Origin: Haloechinothrix aidingensis
GTDB lineage: Bacteria; Actinomycetota; Actinomycetes; Mycobacteriales; Pseudonocardiaceae
Assembly (NCBI RefSeq): GCF_013450155.1
Contig: NZ_JACCKD010000004.1
Coordinates: 1-64,000, forward strand
Direction: 5' to 3'
DNA length: 64,000 nt
Part shown: positions 38,684 to 49,138 of the stretch, one piece after another
Position numbering within the stretch: the first letter of the stretch is position 1
How the letters are laid out: each line of letters begins with the position of its first letter
Made by a program: the position numbers and the translations under genes
Notes under the pieces: generated by a model
The model's input: the letters and a program-made list of their open reading frames with translations, nothing else
Told to the model about the DNA's origin: nothing
The model's database searches: none

Positions 38684-39661
38684 TCAGTCGGCCCCGAGTG
38701 CCTCACGGGTCTGCTCGACATCGGCGTCGATCTGCCGCACCAGCTCCGGCAACGAGTCGAACCGCACCATGTCGCGCAACCGGGAGACGAAGTCGAGGGC
38801 GACGTGTTGCCCGTAGAAGTCCTCCGTCACCCCGAGCACGAAGGCCTCCACGCTGCGTTCCCTTCCGGAGAAGGTCGGGTTGCTGCCCACCGAGACCGCC
38901 GCGGCGAGCGGCTGTTCCGGTCGCGACGCGCAGTGGAACCAGCAGCTGTACACCCCGTCGGCGGGGACCGCCGCGTACGCATGGGTGGACAGGTTGGCGG
39001 TGGGATAGCCCAGCTCGCGGCCGCGCCCGTCGCCACGCACCACGATGCCCTCCACCCGGTGCCAGCGACCGAGCGCCGCTGCCGCGGCCGCGACGTCGCC
39101 CGCGTCGATACACGAGCGCACGTAGGTCGACGAGTACGTGATCTCACCCTGGAGCAGCTCGCCGGCGGCACTGCCGCCGCGCACCGACGCGCCCTGCAGC
39201 TCCGCACCGTAGGCGACGTACCCGAACCGCCGACCCAGCTGCCTGAGCAGCTCGATGTCTCCCGCGGCCTTGGCCCCGAACGTGAAGTTCTCCCCCACCA
39301 GCACCACGGCAGCGTGCAGCCGGTCAACCAGGATCTCGTGCACGAACTCGTGCGCGGTCAGCCGGGACAGTTCGAGGGTGAACGGCAGTACGCACAGCAC
39401 GTCCACGCCCAGCTCCTCGATGAGCTCCGCCTTGCGCCGCAACGTGGTCAACTGAGCGGGATGGCTGCCGGGCCGCAACACCTCCGACGGGTGCGGGTCG
39501 AACGTCAACACCACGCTCGGCAACCCGCGCTCCCGCGCGACCTCCACGGTGCGCCGGATCAGTTCCTGGTGGCCGCGATGCACCCCGTCGAACACGCCGA
39601 TGGTGACAACACAGCGACCCCAGTTGCCGGGAAGGTCCTCGAGTCCACGCCAACGCTGCAC
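38684..39661 (-). CDS. ribF: bifunctional riboflavin kinase / FAD synthetase
   Basis: Converts riboflavin to FMN and FMN to FAD. The 325-residue product has the adenylyltransferase domain first (TIGVFDGVHRGHQELIRRTV, LTFDPHPSEVLRPGSHPAQL, VVVLVGENFTFGAKAAGD, YSSTYVRSCIDAGD), then the flavokinase domain (GRELGYPTANLS, ADGVYSCWFHC, AAVSVGSNPTFSGRERSVEAFVLG). I chose the GTG at 39661 (MQRWRGLEDL), which matches family N-termini, over the GTG at 39667. That choice also puts a TACGCT element exactly seven bases before the start. Confidence 0.95.
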   Translation of the reverse strand: MQRWRGLEDLPGNWGRCVVTIGVFDGVHRGHQELIRRTVEVARERGLPSVVLTFDPHPSEVLRPGSHPAQLTTLRRKAELIEELGVDVLCVLPFTLELSRLTAHEFVHEILVDRLHAAVVLVGENFTFGAKAAGDIELLRQLGRRFGYVAYGAELQGASVRGGSAAGELLQGEITYSSTYVRSCIDAGDVAAAAAALGRWHRVEGIVVRGDGRGRELGYPTANLSTHAYAAVPADGVYSCWFHCASRPEQPLAAAVSVGSNPTFSGRERSVEAFVLGVTEDFYGQHVALDFVSRLRDMVRFDSLPELVRQIDADVEQTREALGAD

Positions 39662-39668
39662 GACCACG

Positions 39669-39674
39669 AGCGTA
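39669..39674 (-). promoter_or_regulatory. -10 element placed for a leaderless ribF transcript
   Basis: TACGCT followed by seven bases and the GTG at 39661, with no ribosome site, identical in hexamer and spacing to the parA-like gene at 14564. Confidence 0.55.
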
Positions 39675-39806
39675 TCGGTGACCCGTTACCGCACGTGAGC
39701 CGGTTCGACTGCGGTTGTGGCACGTCGAGCTCCTGTCCGCTCGGCAGGGAACCCCCGGCAGGGAACCGTCCGGCCGCCGGGAACGTGCCCGGTGGGCAGG
39801 CGAGCG

Positions 39807-40727
39807 TCACGACGCCGGAGCGAGCACCACGAGCAGCTTGCTGCGGTGCCCCTCGTCCGTGGCCAGCGCGAGAGCGCGGCCGTCCTCGTCGACGAAGGCG
39901 TATGTCCCCTCGCGACCGGTGGCGGGAACGCGCTGCCCGTGCCGCACAGCCCGTGCTGTGGACGCCCCCACCTCGACGGTGGGAAACGCGGTGGCGACCG
40001 ACTCGTCGAGGTCCAGCGAGAGCGTGGGGTGCTCGGAGAGCTCATCGAGCGTGCGGGCCGTGGCCAGACCGAACGGGCCGACCGTGGTACGGCGCAGCGC
40101 CGCCAGGTGACCCCCGACGCCGAGCGCGGCACCCAGGTCGCGGGCGAGCGCGCGGACGTACGTACCCGACGAGCAGTCCACGAGCACGTCCAGCTCGACG
40201 CGCCCGGAACGGGTCCCGGAGGTGCCGCGCAGCGCCAGCCGGTCGAACCGGTGCACGGTGACGGGGCGCGCATCCAGCTCCACATCCTCGCCCGCGCGGA
40301 CCCGCTCGTAGGCACGGACTCCGTCGACCTTGACCGCGCTGACCGCGCTGGGCACCTGCTCGATCGGGCCGGTCAGCTCCGTGATGGCCGTGTCGATGGC
40401 ACCGGCGGTCACGGCCTCGAGATCGCCCGGCTCCGCCGCGGTGAGCACGTCACCCTCGGCATCATCGGTGCCGGTGCTGGCACCGAGCGCGATGGTGGCC
40501 AGGTACGACTTGCGGTCCAGCGACAGGTGCCCGAGCAACTTGGTGGCCCGCTCGACGCCCACGACGAGCACGCCGGTCGCCATCGGGTCCAGGGTGCCCG
40601 CGTGGCCGACCTTGCGGGTTCCCATGATCTTGCGGGTACGCGCGACCACGTCGTGCGAGGTCATTCCCGCGGGTTTGTCGACGACGAGCAGCCCGGGCTC
40701 CGCGCCGGGTCGAGGGTGACGGTGCAT
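39807..40727 (-). CDS. truB: tRNA pseudouridine-55 synthase
   Basis: Forms pseudouridine 55 in the T-loop of tRNAs. 306 residues. Signatures: LLVVDKPAGMTSHDVVARTR, then KVGHAGTLDPMATGVLVVGV (catalytic Asp in GTLDP), SYLATIALGASTGTDDAEGD, QVPSAVSAVKVDGVRAYERVR and CSSGTYVRALARDLG. The ATG at 40727 gives MHRHPRPGAEPG; earlier codons extend to 40778 and are disfavoured. ribF lies 145 bp downstream on the same strand. Confidence 0.96.
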   Translation of the reverse strand: MHRHPRPGAEPGLLVVDKPAGMTSHDVVARTRKIMGTRKVGHAGTLDPMATGVLVVGVERATKLLGHLSLDRKSYLATIALGASTGTDDAEGDVLTAAEPGDLEAVTAGAIDTAITELTGPIEQVPSAVSAVKVDGVRAYERVRAGEDVELDARPVTVHRFDRLALRGTSGTRSGRVELDVLVDCSSGTYVRALARDLGAALGVGGHLAALRRTTVGPFGLATARTLDELSEHPTLSLDLDESVATAFPTVEVGASTARAVRHGQRVPATGREGTYAFVDEDGRALALATDEGHRSKLLVVLAPAS

Positions 40728-40734
40728 CGCCAGA

Positions 40735-40740
40735 ACCGTA
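40735..40740 (-). promoter_or_regulatory. -10 element placed for a leaderless truB transcript
   Basis: TACGGT followed by seven bases and the truB ATG at 40727; no Shine-Dalgarno sequence. Confidence 0.45.
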
Positions 40741-40806
40741 CCCGCGCACCGGGCGCCGCGGGTGCGGGGGCTGGACACCCATCACCGGGCTTGCGCGGGG
40801 CAGGCG

Positions 40807-42132
40807 TCAGGTCCCCGGCGCCGTCCGGCTGTCCCAGGATCGCCTGCGCAGCCGCACCGGGACCGCGTCCCCGCGCGCCTGCGCGGCGAGCACCGCGGCA
40901 CGCGCCCGGACCAGCCACACCCACATCCGGAACGTCGACACCGCGAGCATGACCACGACGGCGAGGAACGCCGCGCGGAAGCTGCCGCCCGTCCACTCCA
41001 GCAACAGGCCGATGACCAGCGCGGCGATCGTGGTTGCCAGGAACCCTCCCATGTTCACCACGCCGGTGGCCGTGCCTACCCGGCCCATCGGGTTGTAGTC
41101 GCGTGCCAGCGCGAAACCGATCATCGAGGCGGGACCGCCGAGCGAGAGGAAGCCGAAGCACACCGCCACGACAGCGTGCGGGACCGTGCCCGGCCAGGAG
41201 AGCAGCACGGCCCAGGCGGCGCCTGCCCCTGCCAGGTACCCGACGACCAGCACCATCCGCAACTCCGGCCTGCGCCCGATGAAGGCGCCCACCACGGGTC
41301 CGCCCACCATCGCGCCCAGGACCAGGATCATGACCATGCTGCTCGCGGTGGTCGGGCTCAGCCCCTGGGCACGCACCAGGTACGGCACGCCCCACAGCAG
41401 CACGAGGACGTTCGGGGCGAACATCGTGGAAAAGTGCGTCCAGAAACCCAACCGGGTGCCCGGCACGCGCCACGCCCCCGCGATCTGCCTCCCGATCGCG
41501 CGCACCGAGACGGGTTCCCTGGCAGGCTGCGCGGCCACCTCCGGCCGGGTGTCGACGACGCGCCACAGCACCACCGCCGCGTACGCGAGGGTGAGCGCAC
41601 CCACCGACAGGAACGTCACCATCCACCCAGGACCGGTCAGCAGCAGGGCCAGTGGCACGGTGGCCACGAGGTTGCCGAGGAACCCCAGCGCGCCCGTCAA
41701 CGCGGCCACCAGCGTGTACTGCCGGGCGGGGAAGTGACTCGCCGTCAGCCGCAACACCGACACGAACGTCAGGGCGTCCCCGAACCCGAGCACGCCCCGC
41801 GCGAGAAGCGCGAGCACGTACGTGTCCGCGACCGCGACGAGGATCTGCCCGGTTCCGAGGAACAGCGCCGCGGCGGTGAGTACCCGGCGCGGACCGAACC
41901 GGTCGACGAGCACCCCGGTCGGCACCTGCATGGTGGCGTACACGCCGAGCTGCAGGACGGTGAACACGCTCAGTGCGGTCGGGCCGATACCGAACCGCTC
42001 CACGGCCTCGAGCCCCGCTACGCCGAACGAGGAACGATGGAACACGGCCAGCACGTACACCATGGCGGCGCTGCCCCATACGAGCCAGGAGCGCACGCTC
42101 GCGGGCGTGGTCGGCACTGTCGGTGACGCCAT
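40807..42132 (-). CDS. major facilitator superfamily transporter
   Basis: A 441-residue MFS protein with twelve predicted membrane helices. The loop 2-3 motif appears as TGVLVDRFGPRRVLTAAA, and helix 5 as GFLGNLVATVPLALLL. The second half has GGPVVGAFIGRRPELR. It most resembles nitrate/nitrite or hexuronate-type MFS exporters in length, but the substrate cannot be inferred. The ATG at 42132 has AGGAAGGG upstream; frames extend to 42444 without conservation. Confidence 0.88.
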   Translation of the reverse strand: MASPTVPTTPASVRSWLVWGSAAMVYVLAVFHRSSFGVAGLEAVERFGIGPTALSVFTVLQLGVYATMQVPTGVLVDRFGPRRVLTAAALFLGTGQILVAVADTYVLALLARGVLGFGDALTFVSVLRLTASHFPARQYTLVAALTGALGFLGNLVATVPLALLLTGPGWMVTFLSVGALTLAYAAVVLWRVVDTRPEVAAQPAREPVSVRAIGRQIAGAWRVPGTRLGFWTHFSTMFAPNVLVLLWGVPYLVRAQGLSPTTASSMVMILVLGAMVGGPVVGAFIGRRPELRMVLVVGYLAGAGAAWAVLLSWPGTVPHAVVAVCFGFLSLGGPASMIGFALARDYNPMGRVGTATGVVNMGGFLATTIAALVIGLLLEWTGGSFRAAFLAVVVMLAVSTFRMWVWLVRARAAVLAAQARGDAVPVRLRRRSWDSRTAPGT

Positions 42133-42461
42133 GCCGTTCCCACACCCTTCCTGCTCACGAGCCGGACCCTGTCCGTATATCCGGCTGTTCACCACACGCG
42201 GCTCACCGGCCATCGCCCGGCGGCTCGCGACCGACCCGACGGGCACCACGCCGGCGAGTTGTACCAGCGTCCCAGAACGGGTCAGCGTCCTGAGCCCGCC
42301 GATCCTTCCCGATCCGGACGTGCGCTTGACCACATCGTGCGCCGCGGGCACGCGCGCGGCCGGGCCGCCGCCGACCCCGATACGATCGCCGGGACCGAAC
42401 GCTGGGGCCGAACGCCGTCCACGGCGTGGCTGCCACTCAGCCATCCGAGACGAAGGTGTGC
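42133..42461. other. divergent intergenic region
   Basis: About 330 bp between the MFS and TRM11-like genes. No credible coding sequence or tRNA. A TACGAT (42381-42386) on the plus strand could be a -10 for the methyltransferase gene, but I see no matching -35. Confidence 0.5.
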
Positions 42462-43625
42462 ATGACCGACTACGCGATCCTGTTGCTGCCCGCCGCGAAC
42501 CGGGTCTATGCCGACACGTCCCCGCGCCTGCTGCGCGGCGAACTCGCCGTGCTCGGGGAGCGCGGGCTGGACGCGACCATCGGCGGGGTCACCGAGCGCC
42601 GGATCGCCGGGGTGGACTACGTCACGTTCGCCACGCCCGAGCCGTTGAACGGGAACGACATCGCGATGCTGTCGAACCTGTCCACCGTCTACGCCCTGTT
42701 CGAGGTGCTCGGCACGGGACCCGAGGCGGGACCGGCCCCGGAAGCCGGCACGGCCACTGCCCCGGAAACCGCCCAGGACACCACCGCTGACACGGCGGGC
42801 CAGGGCGCAGCGGGTGTCCCCCTGCTGCGCCCCGTACCGCTGGCGCCGCTCGACCGGTTCGACTCCGATCTGCTGACCATCCAGAAGTACGCGGGCAAGA
42901 CCAACGAGTTGTTCACCAAGCTGCTGGTCAACATGACGTGCATGGCGCTCGAGCGGCCCGCCACGATGTTGACCTCGACGCTGCGCGTGCTCGACCCGCT
43001 GTGCGGGCGGGGCACCACGCTCAACCAGGCCATGATGTACGGCTTCGATGCGGCGGGCGCCGAGGTCGACGGTAAGGACTTCGACGCCTACGAGCTGTTC
43101 ATCAAGACCTGGCTGAAGAACAAGCGTGTGAAGCACGCGGCCGACTCGGGCCAGCTCCGCAAGGACAAGACCCGTCTCGGGAGGTGGCTGGACATCACCT
43201 ACGCGCCGACCAAGGACGAGTACAAGGCAGGCGACACGCGCTCGGTGAACTTCCGCGGCGTCGACACGCTGGCGCTGGACAGGGTGTTCGCGTCCCGGTC
43301 GTTCGACATGATCGTGACCGATGCCCCGTACGGCGTGCAGCACGGCAGCCGCCAGCAGGGCACGTCCGCGCCCAGTCGCAGCCCGCGGGAACTCCTGGCA
43401 GCGGCGCTACCGACGTGGCTGCGGCTGCTGCGGCCGGGCGGGGCGGTCGGGATCTCCTGGAACACCAGGGTGCTTCCCAGGGAGGAGCTGGTCGAGACGC
43501 TGCGCTCGGCCGGACTGACGGTGCACGACGGCTGGCCGTTCGACCAGTTCCGTCACCGTGTCGATCAGGCCATCGTCCGGGACCTCGTGGTCGCCACCCT
43601 GCCCGGCCACCGGACCGCGGGCTGA
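42462..43625 (+). CDS. TRM11-like SAM-dependent RNA methyltransferase
   Basis: A 387-residue protein. The N-terminal ~95 residues lack a recognised motif; an Ala/Thr/Glu/Pro-rich linker follows (about residues 87-125); then the Rossmann methyltransferase with LRVLDPLCGRGTTLNQAMMYG (motif I), TDAPYGVQHG (the DPPY-type motif, here DAPY) and LRPGGAVGISWNTR. The DPLCGRGTT motif points to N2-guanosine RNA methyltransferases such as TRM11/RlmL relatives. ATG at 42462 with a GAAGGTG site. The linker is unusual for this family. Substrate inferred only. Confidence 0.83.
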   Translation: MTDYAILLLPAANRVYADTSPRLLRGELAVLGERGLDATIGGVTERRIAGVDYVTFATPEPLNGNDIAMLSNLSTVYALFEVLGTGPEAGPAPEAGTATAPETAQDTTADTAGQGAAGVPLLRPVPLAPLDRFDSDLLTIQKYAGKTNELFTKLLVNMTCMALERPATMLTSTLRVLDPLCGRGTTLNQAMMYGFDAAGAEVDGKDFDAYELFIKTWLKNKRVKHAADSGQLRKDKTRLGRWLDITYAPTKDEYKAGDTRSVNFRGVDTLALDRVFASRSFDMIVTDAPYGVQHGSRQQGTSAPSRSPRELLAAALPTWLRLLRPGGAVGISWNTRVLPREELVETLRSAGLTVHDGWPFDQFRHRVDQAIVRDLVVATLPGHRTAG

Positions 43626-43668
43626 ATGACGCTTTCAGTCCAGCGAATGGAGTGAACGCGCCATTCAG
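43622..43668. terminator. bidirectional terminator hairpin embedding both stop codons
   Basis: A 21-bp imperfect stem (three mismatches) around a GCGAA loop. The left arm opens CTGAATGACGC, the right arm ends GCGCCATTCAG. TGA in the left arm is the stop of the TRM11-like gene, TCA in the right arm that of rbfA. Similar TGAATGG-type hairpins are, as I recall, dispersed through Pseudonocardiales genomes. Confidence 0.75.
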
Positions 43669-44141
43669 CGCGGTTCCTCGGCCTCGTCGGTCTCGTCGAC
43701 CTCGTTCTCGGCGGGGTCGAGCCGGTACGGATCGGGGTCGCCCGCGGGCTCCGCACCCGTCGCCTGGCGCGCGACCTCGGCATCGGCCTCCTTGGCCTGC
43801 GCGAGCAACTCGTCGATGCGGCGCGCGTCCGCGGGAATGCTGTCCGCGACGAAGGTCAACGTCGGCGTGAACCGCACCCCGATCTGCTCGCCGACCTTGC
43901 TGCGCAGGACCCCCCGCGCCGACACGAGCGCGGCCTCCGCGCCGGCGAAGTCCGGATCGGCATCCAGGTTCTCCCCGAGTACGGTGTAGTACAGGGTCGC
44001 GTCGCGCAGGTCACCGGTGAGCTTGGTATCCGTGATGGTGACGTTGCCGAGCCGCGGATCCTTGATCTCGTGCTCGATGGCAGCGGCCACGATCCGCCCG
44101 ATACGCTTGGCCAACCTCCGGGCTCGAGCGTTGTCCGTCAT
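43665..44141 (-). CDS. rbfA: 30S ribosome-binding factor A
   Basis: Late 30S assembly factor. The 158-residue product has the KH-like core: [48 protein letters not shown] and [23 protein letters not shown] ~40-residue acidic tail follows. The ATG at 44141 has a GGAGAGGG site. Last gene of the rimP-nusA-ylxR-infB-DUF503-rbfA operon. Confidence 0.94.
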   Translation of the reverse strand: MTDNARARRLAKRIGRIVAAAIEHEIKDPRLGNVTITDTKLTGDLRDATLYYTVLGENLDADPDFAGAEAALVSARGVLRSKVGEQIGVRFTPTLTFVADSIPADARRIDELLAQAKEADAEVARQATGAEPAGDPDPYRLDPAENEVDETDEAEEPR

Positions 44142-44205
44142 TGCCCTCTCCAGATCTCATCGCGACGGTGCGCGACCACGATCGTGCACCAACCCGTTCA
44201 CTTCG

Positions 44206-44502
44206 TCACTCGTCATTCGGGCCGAGCCACCGCCTGCGCGCCGACAGCAGCTCGAACTCGGGCAGCCCGGCGACATGCCGCTCACAGGCATCGAGCATGT
44301 CCTGGACACGCCTGGCGTCCGCCGCGACAGCGGCGACCCCGAGCATGGCTCTCCTGTGCAGGTCGAGATGCCCGCTCTCGGCCACAGCCACCTCGAACCG
44401 CCGTCGCAACTCGGCGATCACCGGCCGTACGGCAGACCGCTTCTGCTTCAGTGAACGGACGTCACCCAGTAGCAGGTCGAGCTCGAGCGCGCCTATGTAC
44501 AT
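44206..44502 (-). CDS. DUF503 protein
   Basis: A 98-residue protein with the family opening MYIGALELDLLLGDVRSLKQ and KRSAVRPVIAELRRRFEVAVAES. Conserved between infB and rbfA in many Gram-positive bacteria (YlxP-like), suggesting a link to ribosome assembly or translation; YlxP has been proposed as an RbfA-like factor. I chose the ATG at 44502; the frame extends to 44565. Confidence 0.9.
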   Translation of the reverse strand: MYIGALELDLLLGDVRSLKQKRSAVRPVIAELRRRFEVAVAESGHLDLHRRAMLGVAAVAADARRVQDMLDACERHVAGLPEFELLSARRRWLGPNDE

Positions 44503-44595
44503 GGGCCCACCGGAGTCCCTGACCGCGCCGCGCCCGGCGGCACCGGGTACGCGCCCGGTGTCCACCGAGCCGTCCGGCGCCGCCGGGTCGTGCCG

Positions 44596-47500
44596 CTACT
44601 CCCGCGGCTTCTCGCGGTACTCGTAGGTCTCGACGACGTCGTCGACCTTGATGTCGCTGTACTTGCCGAGCGTGAGACCACACTCGAAGCCGTCACGAAC
44701 CTCGACCACATCGTCCTTGAACCGCTTCAGCGAGGAGATCGGCAGATCTTCCGCGATCACCACGTTGTCGCGGAGCAACCGCGCCTTGGCGTTACGCCGG
44801 ATCTGACCCGATGCGACCCGGCAACCGGCGATCGTGCCGACCTTGGAGGACTTGAACACCTCACGGACCTCTGCCCTGCCGAGCGAGACCTCCTCGTACA
44901 CCGGCTTGAGCATGCCCTTGAGGGCGTTCTCGATCTCCTCGATCGCCTGGTAGATCACCGTGTAGTAGCGCACATCGACGCCCTCGCGGTTGGCGATCTC
45001 GGTCGCCTTGCCTTCCGCTCGCACGTTGAAGCCCATCACGATCACGTTGTCCGCGATCGCCAGGTTGATGTCGCCCTCGGTGATCGCACCGACGCCTCGG
45101 TGGATGATGCGCAGCTCGACGTCGTCGCCGACGTCCAGCTTGGTCAACGAGCTCTCCAGCGCCTCGACGGTACCCGAGTTGTCACCCTTGATGATCAGGT
45201 TGAGCTGGCGGGTCTCCTTGAGCGCCGAGTCGAGATCCTCCAGGCTGATCCGCTTACGCTGCGCGGCGTTGGCCGCGTTGCGCGCGCGGGCCTGGCGGCG
45301 CTCGGCGATCTGGCGCGCCGTGCGGTCCTCCTCGACCACGAGGAACGTGTCTCCCGCTCCCGGTACCGAGGTGAACCCGATGACCTGCACCGGGCGGGAC
45401 GGCAGGGCTTCCTTGACGTCCTCGTTGTGCTCGTCGACCATCCGCCGGACACGGCCGTAGGCATCGCCTGCGACGACCGAGTCGCCCACGCGCAGGGTGC
45501 CGCGCTGCACGAGCACCGTCGACACCGGGCCCCTGCCCCGATCGAGGTGCGCCTCGATCGCCACGCCCTGGGCGCGCATATCCGGGTTGGCACGCAGGTC
45601 CAACGCAGCGTCCGCGGTCAGCAGGATGGCCTCGAGCAGGCCGTCGAGGTTCTTGCCCTGCTTGGCCGAGATCTCCACGAACATGGTCTCGCCGCCGTAC
45701 TCCTCGGCGACCAGCCCGTACTCGGTGAGTTGCTGGCGGATCTTGTCCGGGTTGGCACCCTCCATGTCGATCTTGTTGATCGCGACCACGATCGGGGCCT
45801 TCGCGGCCTGTGCGTGGTTGATCGCCTCCACCGTCTGCGGCATCACACCGTCGTCGGCGGCCACCACGATCACGGCGATGTCCGTGGAGCCGGCACCGCG
45901 CGCACGCATCGCGGTGAACGCCTCGTGCCCGGGGGTGTCGATGAACGTGATCAACCGGGAGACGCCCTCGAGCTCGGTGGGAACCTGGTAGGCGCCGATG
46001 TGCTGGGTGATGCCGCCTGCTTCGCCCTCGGCCACGGTGGACGAACGGATCGTGTCCAGCAGCTTGGTCTTACCGTGATCGACGTGCCCCATCACCGTGA
46101 CGACCGGCGGCCGGTACTCCAGGTCCTGCTCGCTGCCTGTGCTCTGGCCGAACGAGATGTCGAAGGACTCGAGTAGCTCGCGGTCCTCCTCCTCGGGGCT
46201 GACGACCTGGACGTTGTAGTTCATCTCCGTGCCGAGCAGCTCCATGACCTCGTCGGATACCGACTGGGTCGCGGTCACCATCTCCCCGAGGTGGAACAAC
46301 ACCTGCACCAGCGACGCCGGGTTGGCGTTGATCTTCTCGGCGAACTCGGTCAGCGAAGCGCCGCGCGGCAGCCGGATGGTCTCGCCGCTGCCCTTCGGCA
46401 GGCGCACGCCACCCACGCTCGGCGCCTGCATGTTCTCCATGTACTCCTGGCGCTTCTGCCGCTTCGACTTGCGGCCCTTGCGGGCCGGTCCGCCGGGCTT
46501 GCCGAACGCGCCCGCGGTACCGCCGCGACCACGCCCCGGCGCACCCGGACGCGGGCCGCCACCCGCAGGCGGGCCACCGCGACCGCCACCGGGACCGCCG
46601 CCTGCACCGCCACCGGGACCGCCACCAGGGCCGCCACCGGGGCCACCGCGGCCGGGCGGTGGTCCACCGCGACCGCCGCCGCGTCCACCGCCTGCACCTG
46701 TGCCGGTGCCGGGACCGCCCCGGGTTCCGGTGCCGCCGCCCCCGCGGCCACCGCCGGGTCCGCCACCGGGACCACCTCGGCCACCACCTCGGCCGCCACC
46801 GGGGCCACCGGCAGACTTGGCGGGCTTGGTCGGCATCATGCCCGGGTTCGGCCGGGGCGGCATGTTGCCCGGCGACGGCTTGTCGCCTGCCGGGGCCTCA
46901 CCTTGCTGCGCGGCCGGCTGCTCGGTAGAACGGCCGCCTCGGTCGCCTCCACGGCCACCGGAGCGCTCGCCACCCTGACCGCCGGACGGGCGCTGCTGCG
47001 GAGAACCGGCGCCGACCCCGAACGGGTTGTTGCCCACACGGGGCTGCCGTGGACCGGGCTTCGGTCCGCCGGACTTCGGTCCCTGCGGCTTGGGCGGGAC
47101 CACACCCCCGCCGTCCTGGTCCTCCTTGCCCCCGCCCGGAGGTCCGGGCTTGGGTACGTTCTTGGCCGCGGGCTTCTCCGGCTCCGCCGGTGGTGTCTCC
47201 GGTTCGGCCTTCGGTTTCTCCGGCTCCGCCTTCGGCTTCTCCGGCTCGGGTTGCGCCTGCTCCGGCGGGGCCGGCGGGGGGCCCGGCTTCGCCGAGGTGC
47301 CCGGCTTCGCCTGGTCGTCCTCGGCCACCGAAGGCTTGTCAGCCACCGGTACCGCTTCCGACTGCTGCGCCTTCTCCCGGGCCGACTTCTGCCCCGACCT
47401 CGGCCCCGGCTTGCCCGGGGCGCTCTGTTTGGTGTCGGCTTCCGGGAAGGCTTCACGTAGTCGCCTGGCGACCGGTGCCTCCACTGTCGACGACGCCGAC

Positions 47501-47598
47501 TTTACGAACTCGCCCTGTTCTTTCAGCTTGGCGAGTACTTCCTTGCTCGTGACGCCGAGCTCTTTCGCGAGCTCGTGCACGCGGGCCTTGCCTGCCAC
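44596..47598 (-). CDS. infB: translation initiation factor IF-2
   Basis: GTPase that brings initiator tRNA to the ribosome. 1000 residues. The N-terminal domain 1 ([20 protein letters not shown]) is followed by a ~300-residue low-complexity region: Pro/Glu/Lys repeats ([17 protein letters not shown]), then Gly/Arg/Pro runs ([10 protein letters not shown]). Core: [17 protein letters not shown] (G1), [13 protein letters not shown] (G2), DTPGHEAF (G3), NKIDMEGA (G4) and [11 protein letters not shown] (G5), then the tRNA-binding C-terminal domains. GTG start with GAGGAG upstream. Confidence 0.97.
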   Translation of the reverse strand: MAGKARVHELAKELGVTSKEVLAKLKEQGEFVKSASSTVEAPVARRLREAFPEADTKQSAPGKPGPRSGQKSAREKAQQSEAVPVADKPSVAEDDQAKPGTSAKPGPPPAPPEQAQPEPEKPKAEPEKPKAEPETPPAEPEKPAAKNVPKPGPPGGGKEDQDGGGVVPPKPQGPKSGGPKPGPRQPRVGNNPFGVGAGSPQQRPSGGQGGERSGGRGGDRGGRSTEQPAAQQGEAPAGDKPSPGNMPPRPNPGMMPTKPAKSAGGPGGGRGGGRGGPGGGPGGGRGGGGTGTRGGPGTGTGAGGGRGGGRGGPPPGRGGPGGGPGGGPGGGAGGGPGGGRGGPPAGGGPRPGAPGRGRGGTAGAFGKPGGPARKGRKSKRQKRQEYMENMQAPSVGGVRLPKGSGETIRLPRGASLTEFAEKINANPASLVQVLFHLGEMVTATQSVSDEVMELLGTEMNYNVQVVSPEEEDRELLESFDISFGQSTGSEQDLEYRPPVVTVMGHVDHGKTKLLDTIRSSTVAEGEAGGITQHIGAYQVPTELEGVSRLITFIDTPGHEAFTAMRARGAGSTDIAVIVVAADDGVMPQTVEAINHAQAAKAPIVVAINKIDMEGANPDKIRQQLTEYGLVAEEYGGETMFVEISAKQGKNLDGLLEAILLTADAALDLRANPDMRAQGVAIEAHLDRGRGPVSTVLVQRGTLRVGDSVVAGDAYGRVRRMVDEHNEDVKEALPSRPVQVIGFTSVPGAGDTFLVVEEDRTARQIAERRQARARNAANAAQRKRISLEDLDSALKETRQLNLIIKGDNSGTVEALESSLTKLDVGDDVELRIIHRGVGAITEGDINLAIADNVIVMGFNVRAEGKATEIANREGVDVRYYTVIYQAIEEIENALKGMLKPVYEEVSLGRAEVREVFKSSKVGTIAGCRVASGQIRRNAKARLLRDNVVIAEDLPISSLKRFKDDVVEVRDGFECGLTLGKYSDIKVDDVVETYEYREKPRE

Positions 47599-47685
47599 TA
47601 CTCTCCTCGTCCGGTGAGGTCGGCGGCTAGCCCCGCAGACCTCGTCCTATTGTCGCGCGTTCATGGCTTCAGCTTCACGGCTGAC

Positions 47686-48060
47686 TCATGACGGGTCGAC
47701 CTGCTTTCTCTCTTCCCGGCACGACGCGGGGGATCCCGCGCCACTGCTGTGGTGCGGCACGCTCGCGAGGCGGCCGCGGAGGTACTCTCCGACGGCCTCG
47801 GCGTCGAGCGGCCCAGGAACCCGTAATGCCCTGGGGAACGCTCGCCGCCGCGACGCGGACTCCAGGCACCCGGGATCGGTGTGCAACCACGCACCCCGAC
47901 CCGGGCGTCGCCGCCGTTCGTCGACGACGAGGCGCCCGTCCACCGCGACAACTCGCAGCAACTCGCCGATCAACGCCCGTCCTCGGCATCCGACGCACAT
48001 ACGAACGGGGCCTGTGGCCCCTTTCGAGCGCGCGCGATCCGCGGTAGAGCGTTGCACCAC
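47686..48060 (-). CDS. ylxR: YlxR (DUF448) RNA-binding protein
   Basis: A 124-residue protein whose core RMCVGCRGRALIGELLRVV and RRRPGRGAWLH is the YlxR signature. Family members bind RNA and are found between nusA and infB, as here. The GTG at 48060 is followed directly by another GTG; a later ATG before CVGCR would be too short. The C-terminal ~30 residues are unconserved. Confidence 0.9.
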   Translation of the reverse strand: MVQRSTADRARSKGATGPVRMCVGCRGRALIGELLRVVAVDGRLVVDERRRRPGRGAWLHTDPGCLESASRRRAFPRALRVPGPLDAEAVGEYLRGRLASVPHHSSGAGSPASCREERKQVDPS

Positions 48061-48082
48061 CTCGAGTCTATCGTCTGTCCCG

Positions 48083-49138
48083 CTACTCGGACGAACCGGT
48101 TATCACTGTCTGCTGAGGTTGCTCGCCAGGCTTGGCGTCGGCGGGGATCACATGGCCGCTACTGGTGTCGGCATCACTGCGGATATCGATGCGCCACCCG
48201 GTCAGCCGGGCCGCCAGCCGGGCGTTCTGCCCCTCCTTGCCGATGGCCAGGGAGAGCTGGAAGTCGGGCACGATGACCCGCGCGGTCTTGACCCGCTCGT
48301 CGATCACGCGCACCGAGACCACCTTGGCCGGGGACAGCGCGTTGCCGACGAAGGCGGCGGGGTCGTCCGCGTGGTCGATGATGTCGATCTTCTCCCCACC
48401 GAGCTCGCTCATCACGTTGCGAACCCGGGCGCCCATCGGGCCGATGCAGGCGCCCTTGGAGTTCACGCCCTGCACCGTCGAGTGCACTGCGATCTTCGAC
48501 CTGTGTCCTGCCTCACGTGCCACCGAGGTGATCTCCACGGTGCCGTCGGAGATCTCGGGCGCCTCGAGCGCGAACAGCTTACGCACCAGGTTCGGGTGGG
48601 TCCGCGACAACGTGATCTGCGGCCCGCGCGCACCGCGCGACACACCGATCACGTACGCCTTGATCCTGCTCCCGTGGTCGTAGTTCTCCCCTGGCACCTG
48701 CTCGGCAGGTGGGATCACGCCCTCGGTGTCGCCGAACGCCACCACGACCGTGCCCCGCGCGTTGGCCCGGGCGTCCCGCTGCACCACCCCGGCGATGATC
48801 TCGCCCTCCTTGGCGGAGAACTCGCCGTAGGACCGTTCGTGCTCGGCGTCGCGCAGCCGTTGCAGGATCACCTGGCGCGCCGTCGTCGCGGCGATACGCC
48901 CGAACCCCTCCGGGGTGTCGTCCCACTCCTCGGCGATCTCGCCGTGCTCGTCGAGCGAGTACGCGATGACGCGCACGATGCCCGTCTTGCGATCGATGTC
49001 GATCTTCGCGTGCCGCTGATGGCCCTCGGTGTGCCGGTAAGCGGTCAGCAGAGCGGACTCGATGGCCGACAGGACTGCTTCGAAGGGGATGTCCTTGTCT
49101 CGTTCGATCGCGCGCAACGCCGCGATGTCGACGTTCAC
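48083..49138 (-). CDS. nusA: transcription termination/antitermination factor NusA
   Basis: RNA-polymerase-associated factor for pausing, termination and antitermination. 351 residues: N-terminal domain ([20 protein letters not shown]), S1 domain ([20 protein letters not shown]), then KH1 and KH2 ([36 protein letters not shown]). As in other actinobacteria, it lacks the C-terminal acidic repeats found in enterobacteria. The GTG at 49138 has a GAAGGAGGAG site and overlaps the rimP stop. Confidence 0.96.
   Translation of the reverse strand: MNVDIAALRAIERDKDIPFEAVLSAIESALLTAYRHTEGHQRHAKIDIDRKTGIVRVIAYSLDEHGEIAEEWDDTPEGFGRIAATTARQVILQRLRDAEHERSYGEFSAKEGEIIAGVVQRDARANARGTVVVAFGDTEGVIPPAEQVPGENYDHGSRIKAYVIGVSRGARGPQITLSRTHPNLVRKLFALEAPEISDGTVEITSVAREAGHRSKIAVHSTVQGVNSKGACIGPMGARVRNVMSELGGEKIDIIDHADDPAAFVGNALSPAKVVSVRVIDERVKTARVIVPDFQLSLAIGKEGQNARLAARLTGWRIDIRSDADTSSGHVIPADAKPGEQPQQTVITGSSE

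Noticed and set aside
46494-46815. Long GGC/GCC-rich stretch as a possible repeat array
   Set aside because: It is the Gly/Arg/Pro low-complexity linker of IF2, in frame and typical of actinobacteria.
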